In this document: positions 15,556-24,584 of the stretch, one piece after another
Layout of the letters: each line of letters begins with the position of its first letter
Numbering within the stretch: position 1 is the first letter of the stretch
Assembly: GCF_022712195.1 (NCBI RefSeq)
Contig: NZ_JALAGY010000025.1
Coordinates: 1 to 58,565 of the forward strand
Origin: Corynebacterium sp.
GTDB taxonomy: Bacteria > Actinomycetota > Actinomycetes > Mycobacteriales > Mycobacteriaceae
Direction: 5' to 3'
DNA: 58,565 nucleotides
Translations under genes and position numbers: made by a program
The notes under the pieces: model-generated
The model's database searches: none
What the model was told of the DNA's origin: nothing
What the model saw: only the letters and a program-made list of their open reading frames with translations

Positions 15556-16571
15556 TCATCACCGTCACCCCCAACCCCAGCATCGACCGCACCCAGCGAC
15601 TTCCCGGCCCGCTGGACGTCGGCGGGGTCAACCGGGTCGTCTCCGGCACCGACCAGGCCGGCGGCAAGGGCGTCAACGTCGCCACCGTGATCCACCACGC
15701 CGGCGAGGACGTCCTCGCCGTGGTCCCCGCAGACGCCGGCGGCGGCTTCGCCGACCTGCTGCGGGAAGGGCAGGTCCCCGCCAGGTTCGTCGGTGGCGGC
15801 GGAGCCGGCGGTGGAGTCAGGGTGAACCTCACCCTCACCGACGGGGACGGTGTGACCACCAAGATCAACTCACCGGGTGACTCCTCCGCCGACGGCCGGG
15901 CCCTGGCGGAGGCCGTCGAACAGACACTGTCCGACGTGACCGGTCAGGGCGTCCCCGGACCCCACTGGCTGGTGCTCGCCGGCTCACTACCCCCCGGATT
16001 CCCCGACGACTGGTACGCCCGGATGACCGCCACCGCCCACGAACAGGGGTTCCGGGTCGCCGTCGACACCTCCGACGCCGCACTGGCCGCCCTCGTCGAC
16101 CTCTCGGACCGCAACCCCGCAGCGGCGCCGGACCTCATCAAACCGAACTCCCACGAACTGGCCCAGATCGTCGGCGGCGACGGTGACACGATGGAACAGG
16201 CGGCGGCCGACGGCGACCTCTCCGCCGTCGCCGACGCCGCGTCCGCACTCATCGCCCGGGGATTCGGCGCCGCGCTCGTCTCCCTCGGGCCCGCGGGCGC
16301 CCTACTGGTCACCCGCGACGGCGCCGACAGCACCGACGGCACCGTCGACTCCTGGTACTGCCCGAGCCCCGCCGTCACCGCGGTGTCCACCGTCGGCGCC
16401 GGAGACTCGACACTCGCCGGCTTCGTCATCGGCGCGGTCCGGGGTGAGGACGCCCCGGCGAGGCTCGCCCTCGCCGTGGCCCACGGCTCCACCGCCGTCA
16501 CCCTCCCCGGAACCACCCTGCCCCGGCCAGACGACCTTCCCACCGCCCTACCCGACGCAAGGAGAGTATGA
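15552..16571 (+). CDS. fruK: 1-phosphofructokinase (PfkB family)
   Basis: Phosphorylates fructose 1-phosphate, the product of PtsF, to fructose 1,6-bisphosphate. The PfkB signatures are present: N-terminal VTPNPSIDRTQRL, AGGKGVNVATVIHHAG, IKPNSHELAQIVG, and the C-terminal STVGAGDSTLAGFVIGA with the catalytic Asp in GAGDS. 339 residues, slightly longer than E. coli FruK because of insertions around residues 215-270. It starts at a GTG in a GTGA overlap with fruR and ends in an ATGA overlap with ptsF, so the three genes are translationally coupled. Confidence 0.95.
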   Translation: MIITVTPNPSIDRTQRLPGPLDVGGVNRVVSGTDQAGGKGVNVATVIHHAGEDVLAVVPADAGGGFADLLREGQVPARFVGGGGAGGGVRVNLTLTDGDGVTTKINSPGDSSADGRALAEAVEQTLSDVTGQGVPGPHWLVLAGSLPPGFPDDWYARMTATAHEQGFRVAVDTSDAALAALVDLSDRNPAAAPDLIKPNSHELAQIVGGDGDTMEQAAADGDLSAVADAASALIARGFGAALVSLGPAGALLVTRDGADSTDGTVDSWYCPSPAVTAVSTVGAGDSTLAGFVIGAVRGEDAPARLALAVAHGSTAVTLPGTTLPRPDDLPTALPDARRV

Positions 16572-18763
16572 CCATGACCACGCCTCCACCCACCACGCCG
16601 GGCGGTCCGGACGACCGCCCGGTCATCATCCCCGAGCTCGTCTCCCTCGACGCCGACATCCCGGCCGAGAAGGAGGCGGTGCTCACCGCACTGGCCGACC
16701 TGCAGGTCAAGGCCGGACGCGCCACCGACACCACCCAGCTCCTCGCCGACATCCACGCCCGCGAGGAGAAGGCCGCCACCGGCCTGCCCGGCGGCATCGC
16801 CATCCCCCACTGCCGGACCACGGCAGTGGACGAACCGTCCCTCGGATTCGCCCGGCTGAAGACCCCCACGGACTTCGGCTCCGACGAGACCGACGACGAG
16901 GGCAAGCCACTGGGCACCGACCTGGTCTTCATGATCCTCGCCCCGGACGGCGCCGGCAGCGCCCACATGAAGGTGCTGAGCACCCTGGCCCGCGCCCTGG
17001 TGAAGAAGGACTTCGTCGCCGCCCTGCGCTCCGCCGAATCCGAGGACGAGATCGTCGCCCTGGTCACCGAGGTGCTGAACAGGAAGAAGACCAGGAAGAC
17101 CGCGCCCGCCCCTGAGGCCACCGGAGCCGCCGGAGCCTCCGGTGACGCCGACACGTCGGCGGCTGCGCCCGCGGCGCCGGCGGCGCGTCGCACCGTGAAG
17201 CTCGTCGGCGTCACGTCCTGCCCCACCGGCATCGCCCACACCTACATGGCGGCCGACGCCCTCACCCAGGCCGCCGACGCCCGGGACGACGTCGAGCTCG
17301 TCATCGAGACCCAGGGCTCCTCCGGCGGCGACAAACTCACCGCCGCCCAGATCGACGTGGCGGACGCCGTCATCTTCGCCCACGGCGTGGGCATCCGCGA
17401 CATCGCCCGCTTCGCCGGGAAACCCGTCGTCGACGTACCGGTCAAGAAGGGCATCTCCGACCCCGACGAACTCATCGACCGCGCCGTCGCCGCCTCCACG
17501 GCGGAGAACCCGCCCCGGGTGTCCGCCGGCGGTGACACCGCCGCAGACGGCGACACCGGCGACGGCGGCGACACCGAGGTCGGATGGGGACGGCGGATCC
17601 AGCAGTCCATCATGACCGGTGTCTCCTACATGGTGCCCTTCGTCGCGGCCGGCGGCCTGCTCATGGCGCTCGGCTTCGTGATCGGCGGCTACAACGTGGC
17701 CAACGTCTGGGACACCGTGGTCCAGGACTACTCACTGTGGAACCTGCCGGAGCACCTGCAGTACTCACTGGACGGCTCCGAGGTCGAGATGACCGACCGC
17801 TCGGGCATCCTGCTCTACCTCGGTGCCGTGTTCTTCGGCGGAGGGACCACGGCGATGGGCTTCCTCGTCGCCGCCCTCTCCGGATACACCGCCTACGCAC
17901 TGGCGGACCGCCCGGGCATCGTCCCCGGCTTCGTCGGTGGCGCCGTGTCCGTCCTCGTCGGTGCCGGCTTCATCGGCGGCCTGATCACCGGTGTCATCGC
18001 CGGCCTCGTCGCCATGTGGATCCAGACCTGGAAGGTACCGCGCTGGCTCGGCTCCATGATGCCCGTGGTGATCATCCCGCTGCTGGCGACCCTTGTCACC
18101 GCGGCGTCGATGTTCGTCGTCCTCGGACGTCCGCTGGCCGCCCTGATGGAGGCCCTGCAGAACTGGCTGGCCGACATGTCGGGCTCCTCCGCCGTCATCC
18201 TGGGCCTCATCATCGGCCTGATGATGTGCTTCGACCTGGGCGGTCCCGTGAACAAGTCCGCCTACCTCTTCGCCACCGCCGGACTGTCCACCGGCGACAC
18301 CGCCGCATTCCAGGTGATGGCCGCCGTCATCGCCGCCGGCATGGTGCCGCCGCTGGCACTGGCCCTGGCCACGGCGGTCCGGCCGAAGATGTGGACCGAC
18401 GTCGAGCGCGAGAACGGCAAGTCCTCCTGGCTGCTGGGCGCCTCCTTCATCTCCGAGGGTGCGATCCCCTTCGCCGCCGCCGACCCGCTGCGCGTCATCC
18501 CCTCGATGATGGTGGGCGGCGCAGTCACCGGCGCCCTGTCCATGGCCTTCGAGGTGGGCAGCCGCGCGCCGCACGGCGGTATCTGGGTGATGCCGCTGAT
18601 GGAGAACTGGTGGGGCTTCATCATCGCCGTGCTCGCCGGCATGGTCGTCTCCGCGGTCACGGTGATCCTGGTCAAACAGTTCACCGCCAAGGGACCGCAG
18701 GACGCCCCCGCCGCAGCGACCGGAGCGGACACAGAGAAGGACACCACGCCCGCGTCCGCCTGA
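16568..18763 (+). CDS. ptsF: PTS fructose-specific EIIABC transporter
   Basis: Takes up fructose with phosphorylation to fructose 1-phosphate. The domain order is IIA (residues ~15-160; phospho-His in GGIAIPHCRTT), a Pro/Ala-rich linker, IIB (residues ~205-300; phospho-Cys in LVGVTSCPTGIAHTY) and IIC (from ~335). IIC has about eight membrane segments, including SYMVPFVAAGGLLMALGFV, the conserved GGPVNKSAY and ISEGAIPFAAADP substrate-region motifs. 731 residues, complete. The ATG overlaps the fruK stop. All phosphorylation sites are intact; general PTS proteins must come from elsewhere in the genome. A terminator follows. Confidence 0.97.
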   Translation: MTMTTPPPTTPGGPDDRPVIIPELVSLDADIPAEKEAVLTALADLQVKAGRATDTTQLLADIHAREEKAATGLPGGIAIPHCRTTAVDEPSLGFARLKTPTDFGSDETDDEGKPLGTDLVFMILAPDGAGSAHMKVLSTLARALVKKDFVAALRSAESEDEIVALVTEVLNRKKTRKTAPAPEATGAAGASGDADTSAAAPAAPAARRTVKLVGVTSCPTGIAHTYMAADALTQAADARDDVELVIETQGSSGGDKLTAAQIDVADAVIFAHGVGIRDIARFAGKPVVDVPVKKGISDPDELIDRAVAASTAENPPRVSAGGDTAADGDTGDGGDTEVGWGRRIQQSIMTGVSYMVPFVAAGGLLMALGFVIGGYNVANVWDTVVQDYSLWNLPEHLQYSLDGSEVEMTDRSGILLYLGAVFFGGGTTAMGFLVAALSGYTAYALADRPGIVPGFVGGAVSVLVGAGFIGGLITGVIAGLVAMWIQTWKVPRWLGSMMPVVIIPLLATLVTAASMFVVLGRPLAALMEALQNWLADMSGSSAVILGLIIGLMMCFDLGGPVNKSAYLFATAGLSTGDTAAFQVMAAVIAAGMVPPLALALATAVRPKMWTDVERENGKSSWLLGASFISEGAIPFAAADPLRVIPSMMVGGAVTGALSMAFEVGSRAPHGGIWVMPLMENWWGFIIAVLAGMVVSAVTVILVKQFTAKGPQDAPAAATGADTEKDTTPASA

Positions 18764-18778
18764 ACCAGCTGACAGGCC

Positions 18779-18813
18779 ACGGCACCCCCACCGCACCACG
18801 GTGGGGGTGCCGT
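18779..18813 (+). terminator. Terminator after ptsF
   Basis: A 14-bp perfect stem (18779-18792 with 18800-18813, core GGCACCCCCACC / GGTGGGGGTGCC) with a seven-base loop. There is little T-run, but the stem sits between convergent genes and is likely bidirectional. Confidence 0.7.
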
Positions 18814-18849
18814 CGTCTCGGAAGGACCCCGTCCGGACCCCGGACGGAC

Positions 18850-20145
18850 TCAGGCAGGACGTCCGTTGACGGTCATCGCCCCGTCCCGCCCCACCTCGAC
18901 GTCCGCGGCGAAGGCCGCCGCGAGGTTCACCCGCTGCCAACCGCCGGCCTCGCGTCCCGACTGCGACTGGTCGTCCAACGGATAGCCGGCGGGCAACGCC
19001 GTCGCCGCCAGCACCCGCGCACGCTGACCCCAGTCGAGATCCGGGTGAGCCGTCACCAGCAGTTCCGGCGCCCCCTGCGGCACGGTGAAGGCGGCGTCCG
19101 GATCGCCGACCCGGCTGAGCCCGTGTGTCATCCCCCTGGTGAACTCGTCCACCGCAGCCTCCGTGGTCCGGTACGGTGCGTCGGCGGCGACCGCCTCCTG
19201 CAGTGACATTCCGGTACGCCATTCCAGCTCCGTGCGGATCTCCTCACCCGCCTGGGTGAGGACGTCACGCATCCGTGGGTCGTTCCACCGGTCCGCGGCG
19301 GCCGCCTGCCCGGTCATCCTGCCGCCGATGACGTCCAGCGGGTAGTGCACCCCCATCACCATGCGGTTCTGGCCGGCCTCAGCGCCGCGGGCGAGCAGTT
19401 GCGGCGCCAGTTCCGGGAGCAGGACGGCGAGCAGCGTCGTCGTCCAGGCCGCCTGGTTGGTGTGACCGGACGGGAAGGACGGGGAGCCTTCGAGGTCGTA
19501 GAGGTCCTCGTTGCCGCCACCGGTGTGCCTGGTGATCCGGTCCGGCGCCACGATGAACGGACGGTCGTAGCCGAAGATCTGCTTCTCGATCAGCGTGGAG
19601 CTCGCCAACCCGCCGGCCCGGGAGAGGTAGCCGGAATCCATCAGCGCACGGGTCTTCGGTAGCCGGTTCTCCTGCAGTGCGGTGCGCAACGCCTCCCCCA
19701 GTGTCGAGCCGAAGCCGTCGGAGAGCGCGGTGAGCAGGTCACCGTCGTCCGCAGCGGCGTCGACCTGTGCCCGACGGACGGTCTCAGGATCCGCGGTGTT
19801 GTTGATCTCCACGACAGTGTCGAGGTTCTCCTTCATGACCCCGGGGTGATTCTGACGGAGGTCGTTGAAGTCACGGACGACGTCGTAGTAGATGCCGCCC
19901 CGGTACGAGCTGAGGTCGGAGACGTACCAGCCGTAGTCTTCCGGGGCCAACGGCTGCGGGACAGGGGCACCGGGGTGCTGCACCGGCGGGAGTGTTGCGG
20001 GCAGGTACTCCCCCACGGCATCGGTCACCGGGCCCGCGTGGGCGGGGACGACGAGCACTCCGGCGGCCAGGGCCACGGTCAGTGCCGGTGCGATCCTGGT
20101 GACGACCGTTCGGCGGGTGGTACTCGGGCGGGCGGACGTCGACAC
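18850..20145 (-). CDS. Secreted PAP2-type acid phosphatase
   Basis: 431 residues from a GTG with GAGGAG seven to eight bases upstream. The signal peptide is RRTVVTRIAPALTVALAAGVLVVPAHA, cleavage after AHA. The PAP2/class A acid phosphatase signatures are complete: KQIFGYDRPF (motif 1), PSFPSGHTNQA (motif 2) and QNRMVMGVHYPLDVIGG (motif 3, catalytic His). The ~110 residues before the core include NNTADPETVRRAQVDAAA, as in other actinobacterial PhoN/DUF-fused forms. It probably releases phosphate from organic phosphoesters outside the cell. The promoter region carries a 6-1-6 palindrome (20207-20219). Convergent with ptsF. Confidence 0.9.
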   Translation of the reverse strand: MSTSARPSTTRRTVVTRIAPALTVALAAGVLVVPAHAGPVTDAVGEYLPATLPPVQHPGAPVPQPLAPEDYGWYVSDLSSYRGGIYYDVVRDFNDLRQNHPGVMKENLDTVVEINNTADPETVRRAQVDAAADDGDLLTALSDGFGSTLGEALRTALQENRLPKTRALMDSGYLSRAGGLASSTLIEKQIFGYDRPFIVAPDRITRHTGGGNEDLYDLEGSPSFPSGHTNQAAWTTTLLAVLLPELAPQLLARGAEAGQNRMVMGVHYPLDVIGGRMTGQAAAADRWNDPRMRDVLTQAGEEIRTELEWRTGMSLQEAVAADAPYRTTEAAVDEFTRGMTHGLSRVGDPDAAFTVPQGAPELLVTAHPDLDWGQRARVLAATALPAGYPLDDQSQSGREAGGWQRVNLAAAFAADVEVGRDGAMTVNGRPA

Positions 20146-20206
20146 CGCGTTCTCCTCTGTCAGTCATCTGTCTGTCATGTGTCAGTGTTCGCCCCGCACG
20201 GGACGA

Positions 20207-20219
20207 CGGAACTGTTCCG
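20207..20219. promoter_or_regulatory. Palindromic operator candidate upstream of PAP2 phosphatase
   Basis: CGGAAC-T-GTTCCG is a perfect 6-1-6 inverted repeat. It sits just downstream of a TAAGAT hexamer on the minus strand, a position suited to repression. The spacing does not fit the actinobacterial LexA site (GAAC-N4-GTTC). Confidence 0.35.
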
Positions 20220-20464
20220 GACAAAATGATCTTACGGTGCCGGGGTGTCCGCTGCGTGAACACCGGATGGATCGGGGAAGAATTCCTCGCCGAGGGTGCC
20301 GGCCGCAGGTGCCGGGAGACGGGGCGCGCGGTCATCGCACCCCATAAGAATGTGATGGATTCATAATCCCTGGTCAGAATCGAAGCAGCGGCCTATGGGG
20401 TGCGATGTGTGCGCGGCGGCCCGGGCCAGAGGGCGGACTGTCCGGATAAACGGTCCACACACAG

Positions 20465-20502
20465 AAGTGCAGGCCACCGGATTTCTCCGGTGGCCTGCAC
20501 TT
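20465..20502 (-). terminator. Terminator downstream of tRNA-fMet
   Basis: AAGTGCAGGCCACCGG (20465-20480) pairs perfectly with CCGGTGGCCTGCACTT (20487-20502) across a six-base loop. It lies 11 bases beyond the tRNA 3' end on the minus strand. On the plus strand it is followed by a T-rich tract, so it may work in both directions. Confidence 0.75.
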
Positions 20503-20512
20503 TCATTCTTAG

Positions 20513-20586
20513 TAGCGGGGGCAGGATTCGAACCTACGACCTCTGGGTTATGAGCCCAGCGAGCTACCGAGCTGCTCCACCCCGCG
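20513..20586 (-). tRNA. Initiator tRNA-fMet (CAT)
   Basis: Read on the minus strand the cloverleaf starts CGCGGGGTGGAGCAGCTCGG. It has the anticodon loop in GGGCTCATAACCC and the T-arm GGTTCGAATCC, and ends CCCCGCTA. Three consecutive G:C pairs in the anticodon stem and the mismatched C1-T72 end mark it as initiator, not elongator, tRNA. CCA is not encoded. 74 bases. Confidence 0.96.
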
Positions 20587-20704
20587 ACGGGTAACCGACA
20601 AGAACCGGACTTCTCCGTCCCGCTCTCTCAGCGACTCCATTAGTGTAACGCGGACGGTCGCGAATGTGAAATCGCTCCGCCCCACCGCGTCTGTCACAAC
20701 GAAA

Positions 20705-20741
20705 AGTGCAGCGCACCGGGGGTTTTCCGGTGCGCTGCACT
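20705..20741 (-). terminator. Rho-independent terminator of the UPF0182 gene
   Basis: AGTGCAGCGCACCGG (20705-20719) pairs with CCGGTGCGCTGCACT (20727-20741). On the minus strand the stem is followed by TTTTCGTT. It lies 42 bases after the UPF0182 stop codon. The stem is nearly the same as that of the terminator on the other side of the tRNA. Confidence 0.85.
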
Positions 20742-20783
20742 CAGACGGTCGTCAGCGGAGGGCGTTCCTGGAGGGGCCGTCGG

Positions 20784-23700
20784 CTACTGCGCGGCACTCA
20801 CCGCTTCGTCCAGGGCGTCGAGTGCCCGTCCGAACTCCTCGAAGGTGCCGTTCTCGCGGGCGTCGTTGACCCGGTCCATGGCGTCACGGATCGCGGACAG
20901 CTGCTCGTCGGTCGGCTCCGAGCCACCGTTCGACCCCGAGCCACGCCCGGCGGACGGCGCCTCCGAGGTGCTCGTCGGCGAGGACGAGGTGGTCGAGTCC
21001 GAGTCGGAGTCACTGTCCGAACCGTCCCCGGCGGAGGCGGCGTTCTCGTCCGCGGCATCACCACCGGACTCCGCGATCTCCGTCACGGCGTCCGGGTCGA
21101 TACCGACCTGTTCGAGGGCCTCACCGACCGTCGGCGCGTAACCCACCGAGCCGTTGTAGCTCACGAGCACACGCAGCAGCTTCGGGAACGCGGACTCCTG
21201 GTCAGCACGCTGTGAGTACACCGGCTCGACGTAGAGGATCTGTCCGTCACCGACCGGCAGTGTCAGCAGGTTGCCGTTAGTCAGGGTGTTCGTGCCTTCC
21301 AGCAGGGTGCGCTCACGGGCGATCTCGTCGGAGGACATCATCGTGTCCTGCGCCTGCTTCGGACCCTGGGTCTGCGTGTTCGTCGGCAGCTGGCGGACGT
21401 AGATCCTGCCGTAGGTCTCCGGGTCGGAACTGACCGTCATGTGCGCGGCCAGGAACTCACGACGCAGACCACGGAACGGGGTGATCAGCTGGAAGCTGGG
21501 CCGGTTCGTCTCCGGGTCGGTCGCGACCACGTGGTACGGCGGCTGGTTGAGCTCCTGGCCACCCTCGGGCGCCGTCGGGTCACCGGGGACGGACCAGAAG
21601 GCGTCGTTGGTGAAGAAGGTTCCCGGGTCGTCGACGTGGTACTTCGCGATCAGCTCACGCTGGACCTTGAACAGGTCCTCCGGGTACCGCAGGTGCTCCA
21701 TCAGCTCGTCGCTGATCTCCTCCTTCGGCTTCACCACATCGGGGAAGACACCCTCCCACGCCTTGAGGACCGGGTCCTCCTCGTCGAACTCGAAGAGGTC
21801 GACGGTGCCGTCATAGGCGTCGACGACGGCCTTGACCGAGTTACGGATGTAGCTGACGTCGTTGGTGACGGCGCGCTGCTGGGAGGCGGGGTCCTCGGTC
21901 AGCGTGTCCTCCGTGGCGGCGTCGAGCTGGGTGCGCTCGGAGTACGGCAGGTTCTCCAGGGTGGTGTACCCGTCGACGACCCACTTGATCCGGCCGTCGA
22001 TGACCACCGGGTAGGTCTTGGAGTCGGTGGTCAGCCACGGGGCGACCTTGTGGACACGCTCGCGCGGGTCACGGTCGTAGAGGATCTTCGAATCGTCGCC
22101 GATGACGTCCGACAGGAGGATGTTCATCTCCTGGAACTTCGCGGCGTACATCGCACGGTGGAAGATGTTCGAGACATCCACTCCACCCTCACCGGTGTAG
22201 GTGTACTCGGAGTTGTCGGTGTCGTACTCCCGCGGGGTGCCAGAGCCGTCGTCACCGACGATGGCGTAGTCGGCGTTCACCGCGTCCGCCCCGGCGATGA
22301 CCGGACCGAAGTAGATGCGGGGCTGCTCCATCTCCAGGTCCAGCTCACCTGTCTGCCGTTCGGCCTCCATGTTCTGCAGGTCGGCGACGGTGTAGATCGG
22401 GTAGCCACCACGTGCGGAGGCGGCGTCCTGCGCCACCTCGTCCACGGTGTTCGCCGGCGCCGCGATGAAGCCGTTGCCGTGGGTGTAGACGGTGTGCTGG
22501 TTGATCCAGTCCGTCTGGTTGCCCGAGAGCGCATTCGGGTCGATCTCACGGGCGGCGACGACGAAGTCACGCATCTCGCCGTCGACCTCGTAGCGGTCCA
22601 CCGACAGCTCGTCGGGGAACCCGTAGAAGTTCCGCAGCTGCTGCTGCTGGGTGAACGTCGGCGAGAGCACGTCCGGGTCCAGGAGCCGGATGTTCGACAG
22701 GGTGGCGTCGTCGTCGGCGATCGAACGACGCTCACTGGCGTCTCCGGACGACTGTCCGCCCCAGTTGCGCTCGTAGGTCACCTGGCCGTCCGGGTTCTCG
22801 TAGTCCTCACGGGCACTGTCCTTCGCGGTCTCGATGCCGTACGCCTGACGCGTCGACTCGATGTTGCGGGCGATGTACTCCCGCTCCTTCTCCGCGCGGT
22901 TCGGGTTGACCGAGAACTGCTCCATCACCGCGGGCCAGCCCACACCGATGGCGAGGTTGGCCACGACCATCAGTGCGACGGCGAGCGCCGGGATCCGCAG
23001 ATCCTTCAGCAGGATCGAGCTGAAGAACATGGCGGCCACGAACAGTGACACCACCAGCAGCAGGATCTTCGCCGGCAGTATCGCGTTGATGTCGGTGTAG
23101 GATCCACCGGTGAAGGTGTCGTGCTGGTTGTTCAGCAGGGCGTAGCGCTGGAACCAGTAGTCGACGGCCTTGAGCAGCATCCAGATACCGGCGATGATGA
23201 CCAGCTGCCGTCGGGCCGGCGCACCGATCCGGGCCTTCTCACCGATCCGGGGGTTACCCGTGCTGATCGTGCCCAGCAGGTAGTGGGCCAGCAGGTTCAC
23301 CAGGAACGCCACGATGACCAGCACCGAGACCGTCCCCAGCACGAAGGTCAGCAGCGGCAGGGTGAAGGCGTAGAACCCGAGGTCCATCTGGAACTGCGGG
23401 TCCTTGACGCCGAAGTCACCACCGGAGAGGAACAGGCGGACGGCACGCCAGTTGCCCTGCGCGACCATGCCGGTGACGACACCGGCGATCAACGGGACGA
23501 TGACGAGGAACGGACGGATCGCGCGACGGATCTCCGCACGGTTAACCGTCAACGGCGAGTCGTCACCGCCGAGGCCGATCTCCGAGACGTCGGGGAAGTC
23601 GGATTCCTTCGGCGCCGCGCGGAACGCGGCGAAGCACGCGCCCCAGACGATGGCGGCGGCCACGAGCCCGAACACGATGAACAAGATCACCCGGGTCACG

Positions 23701-23867
23701 AGAACGCTGAGGAAAATGGCCTGGAAGTCGATCGACCGGAACCACTGCAGTTCCGTGTAGTTCGAGACCAGGACAGGGACGAGGAAAAAGAGCAGAGCAA
23801 GGACGACGGCGACGCTGCCGAGGATCTTGGATCTGCGCCCAGGTTTTGGAATCTCCGGGATGCTCAA
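20784..23867 (-). CDS. UPF0182 family large membrane protein
   Basis: 1027 residues, matching the actinobacterial UPF0182/COG1615 family (M. tuberculosis Rv3193c). The N-terminal third has seven hydrophobic segments, including ILGSVAVVLALLFFLVPVLV, RVILFIVFGLVAAAIVWGA and FLVIVPLIAGVVTGMVA. A large extracytoplasmic region of ~550 residues follows (NFYGFPDELSVDRYEVDG, QHTVYTHGNGFIAAPAN, PLVEP-type blocks). The C-terminus is acidic and Ser-rich and probably disordered. The start is a TTG at 23867 with GGAG about 12 bases upstream; no better start is seen. Function unknown. Divergent from the PPA1309 gene. Confidence 0.93.
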   Translation of the reverse strand: MSIPEIPKPGRRSKILGSVAVVLALLFFLVPVLVSNYTELQWFRSIDFQAIFLSVLVTRVILFIVFGLVAAAIVWGACFAAFRAAPKESDFPDVSEIGLGGDDSPLTVNRAEIRRAIRPFLVIVPLIAGVVTGMVAQGNWRAVRLFLSGGDFGVKDPQFQMDLGFYAFTLPLLTFVLGTVSVLVIVAFLVNLLAHYLLGTISTGNPRIGEKARIGAPARRQLVIIAGIWMLLKAVDYWFQRYALLNNQHDTFTGGSYTDINAILPAKILLLVVSLFVAAMFFSSILLKDLRIPALAVALMVVANLAIGVGWPAVMEQFSVNPNRAEKEREYIARNIESTRQAYGIETAKDSAREDYENPDGQVTYERNWGGQSSGDASERRSIADDDATLSNIRLLDPDVLSPTFTQQQQLRNFYGFPDELSVDRYEVDGEMRDFVVAAREIDPNALSGNQTDWINQHTVYTHGNGFIAAPANTVDEVAQDAASARGGYPIYTVADLQNMEAERQTGELDLEMEQPRIYFGPVIAGADAVNADYAIVGDDGSGTPREYDTDNSEYTYTGEGGVDVSNIFHRAMYAAKFQEMNILLSDVIGDDSKILYDRDPRERVHKVAPWLTTDSKTYPVVIDGRIKWVVDGYTTLENLPYSERTQLDAATEDTLTEDPASQQRAVTNDVSYIRNSVKAVVDAYDGTVDLFEFDEEDPVLKAWEGVFPDVVKPKEEISDELMEHLRYPEDLFKVQRELIAKYHVDDPGTFFTNDAFWSVPGDPTAPEGGQELNQPPYHVVATDPETNRPSFQLITPFRGLRREFLAAHMTVSSDPETYGRIYVRQLPTNTQTQGPKQAQDTMMSSDEIARERTLLEGTNTLTNGNLLTLPVGDGQILYVEPVYSQRADQESAFPKLLRVLVSYNGSVGYAPTVGEALEQVGIDPDAVTEIAESGGDAADENAASAGDGSDSDSDSDSTTSSSPTSTSEAPSAGRGSGSNGGSEPTDEQLSAIRDAMDRVNDARENGTFEEFGRALDALDEAVSAAQ

Positions 23868-24028
23868 GGGTTCAGTACTCTCCTGCTGTCGGTCATGAGA
23901 GTCGGACCGACCCCTGATTCCGGCGGTGATGACACCAGATGCACAGGCTGTCGGATGCCGACGACAAAACTGTCTGCGTCTAGACTACTGTCCGCACCCT
24001 GCCGCCGTCACCGTGAGGTCCTCCCAAG

Positions 24029-24571
24029 ATGAACGCCAGTAACCACACAGGCGATATCCGCCCGCTCAACGCCGCCCTCCGCGAAGCCGTGGACTTCGTC
24101 CACGCCGAGGGCTGGGACCGTCCCGCCACCCTGTTCGCGCTGGTACCGACGGAACTGGTCCAGGATGTCATCGCCTCCGGCGACGCCGGGGACGACGGGG
24201 AGCCCGAGACCTCCCCGCTCTCGCTCGTCGTCCAGGACGACCTGCCCGATCACATCCGTCCCGGTTCCGACGAACTCGGCGAGTACATCGCCACCGTCCG
24301 CTGGCCCGGGGTCGTCGTCGGGGCGGTGCTCGCGCAGGAGATCATGTTCCGCAACTCGGCCGAGCCGGGGTCCACCCCGCGCCAGGCCCGGATCTTCACC
24401 GGGGTCATCGACGGCGGCCCGGACCGCACGCTGCTCCAGCTGCGCCCGACCGAGGAGGACCTCGCCGCGGACCCGTTCGCGGAGGACAAGGTGGAGTTGC
24501 TCGGCGGAATGGACGGGGCGGAAATCGCCCCCGGTGTCACGTCCATGCTGCGCTACACCTTCGAGGACTGA
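24029..24571 (+). CDS. PPA1309 family protein
   Basis: A soluble 180-residue protein: NAALREAVDFVHAEGWDRPATLFALVP at the N-terminus, IRPGSDELGEYIATVRWPGVVVGAVLAQEIMF in the middle, and VTSMLRYTFED at the end. This matches the small actinobacterial PPA1309 family that sits between UPF0182 and the PDZ protease in many genomes. A TAGACT -10 candidate lies at 23981-23986 and GAGG before the ATG. No catalytic motif or membrane segment is visible, and the role is unknown. The conserved neighbourhood is the main clue that it works with the flanking envelope proteins. Confidence 0.85.
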   Translation: MNASNHTGDIRPLNAALREAVDFVHAEGWDRPATLFALVPTELVQDVIASGDAGDDGEPETSPLSLVVQDDLPDHIRPGSDELGEYIATVRWPGVVVGAVLAQEIMFRNSAEPGSTPRQARIFTGVIDGGPDRTLLQLRPTEEDLAADPFAEDKVELLGGMDGAEIAPGVTSMLRYTFED

Positions 24572-24584
24572 GCGGGAAGAGTTC

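Larger units (their letters stand above)
20146..20783. other. Intergenic region between PAP2 phosphatase and UPF0182 gene
   Basis: No protein gene is supported here. It holds the PAP2 upstream region with a palindrome at 20207-20219 and, on the minus strand, a TAAGAT -10 candidate near 20229-20234. It also holds a terminator (20465-20502), the initiator tRNA gene (20513-20586, minus) and the UPF0182 terminator (20705-20741). Confidence 0.7.

Noticed and set aside
20207..20219. LexA (SOS) box
   Set aside because: The arms GAAC and GTTC are separated by one base; the actinobacterial LexA site needs four.
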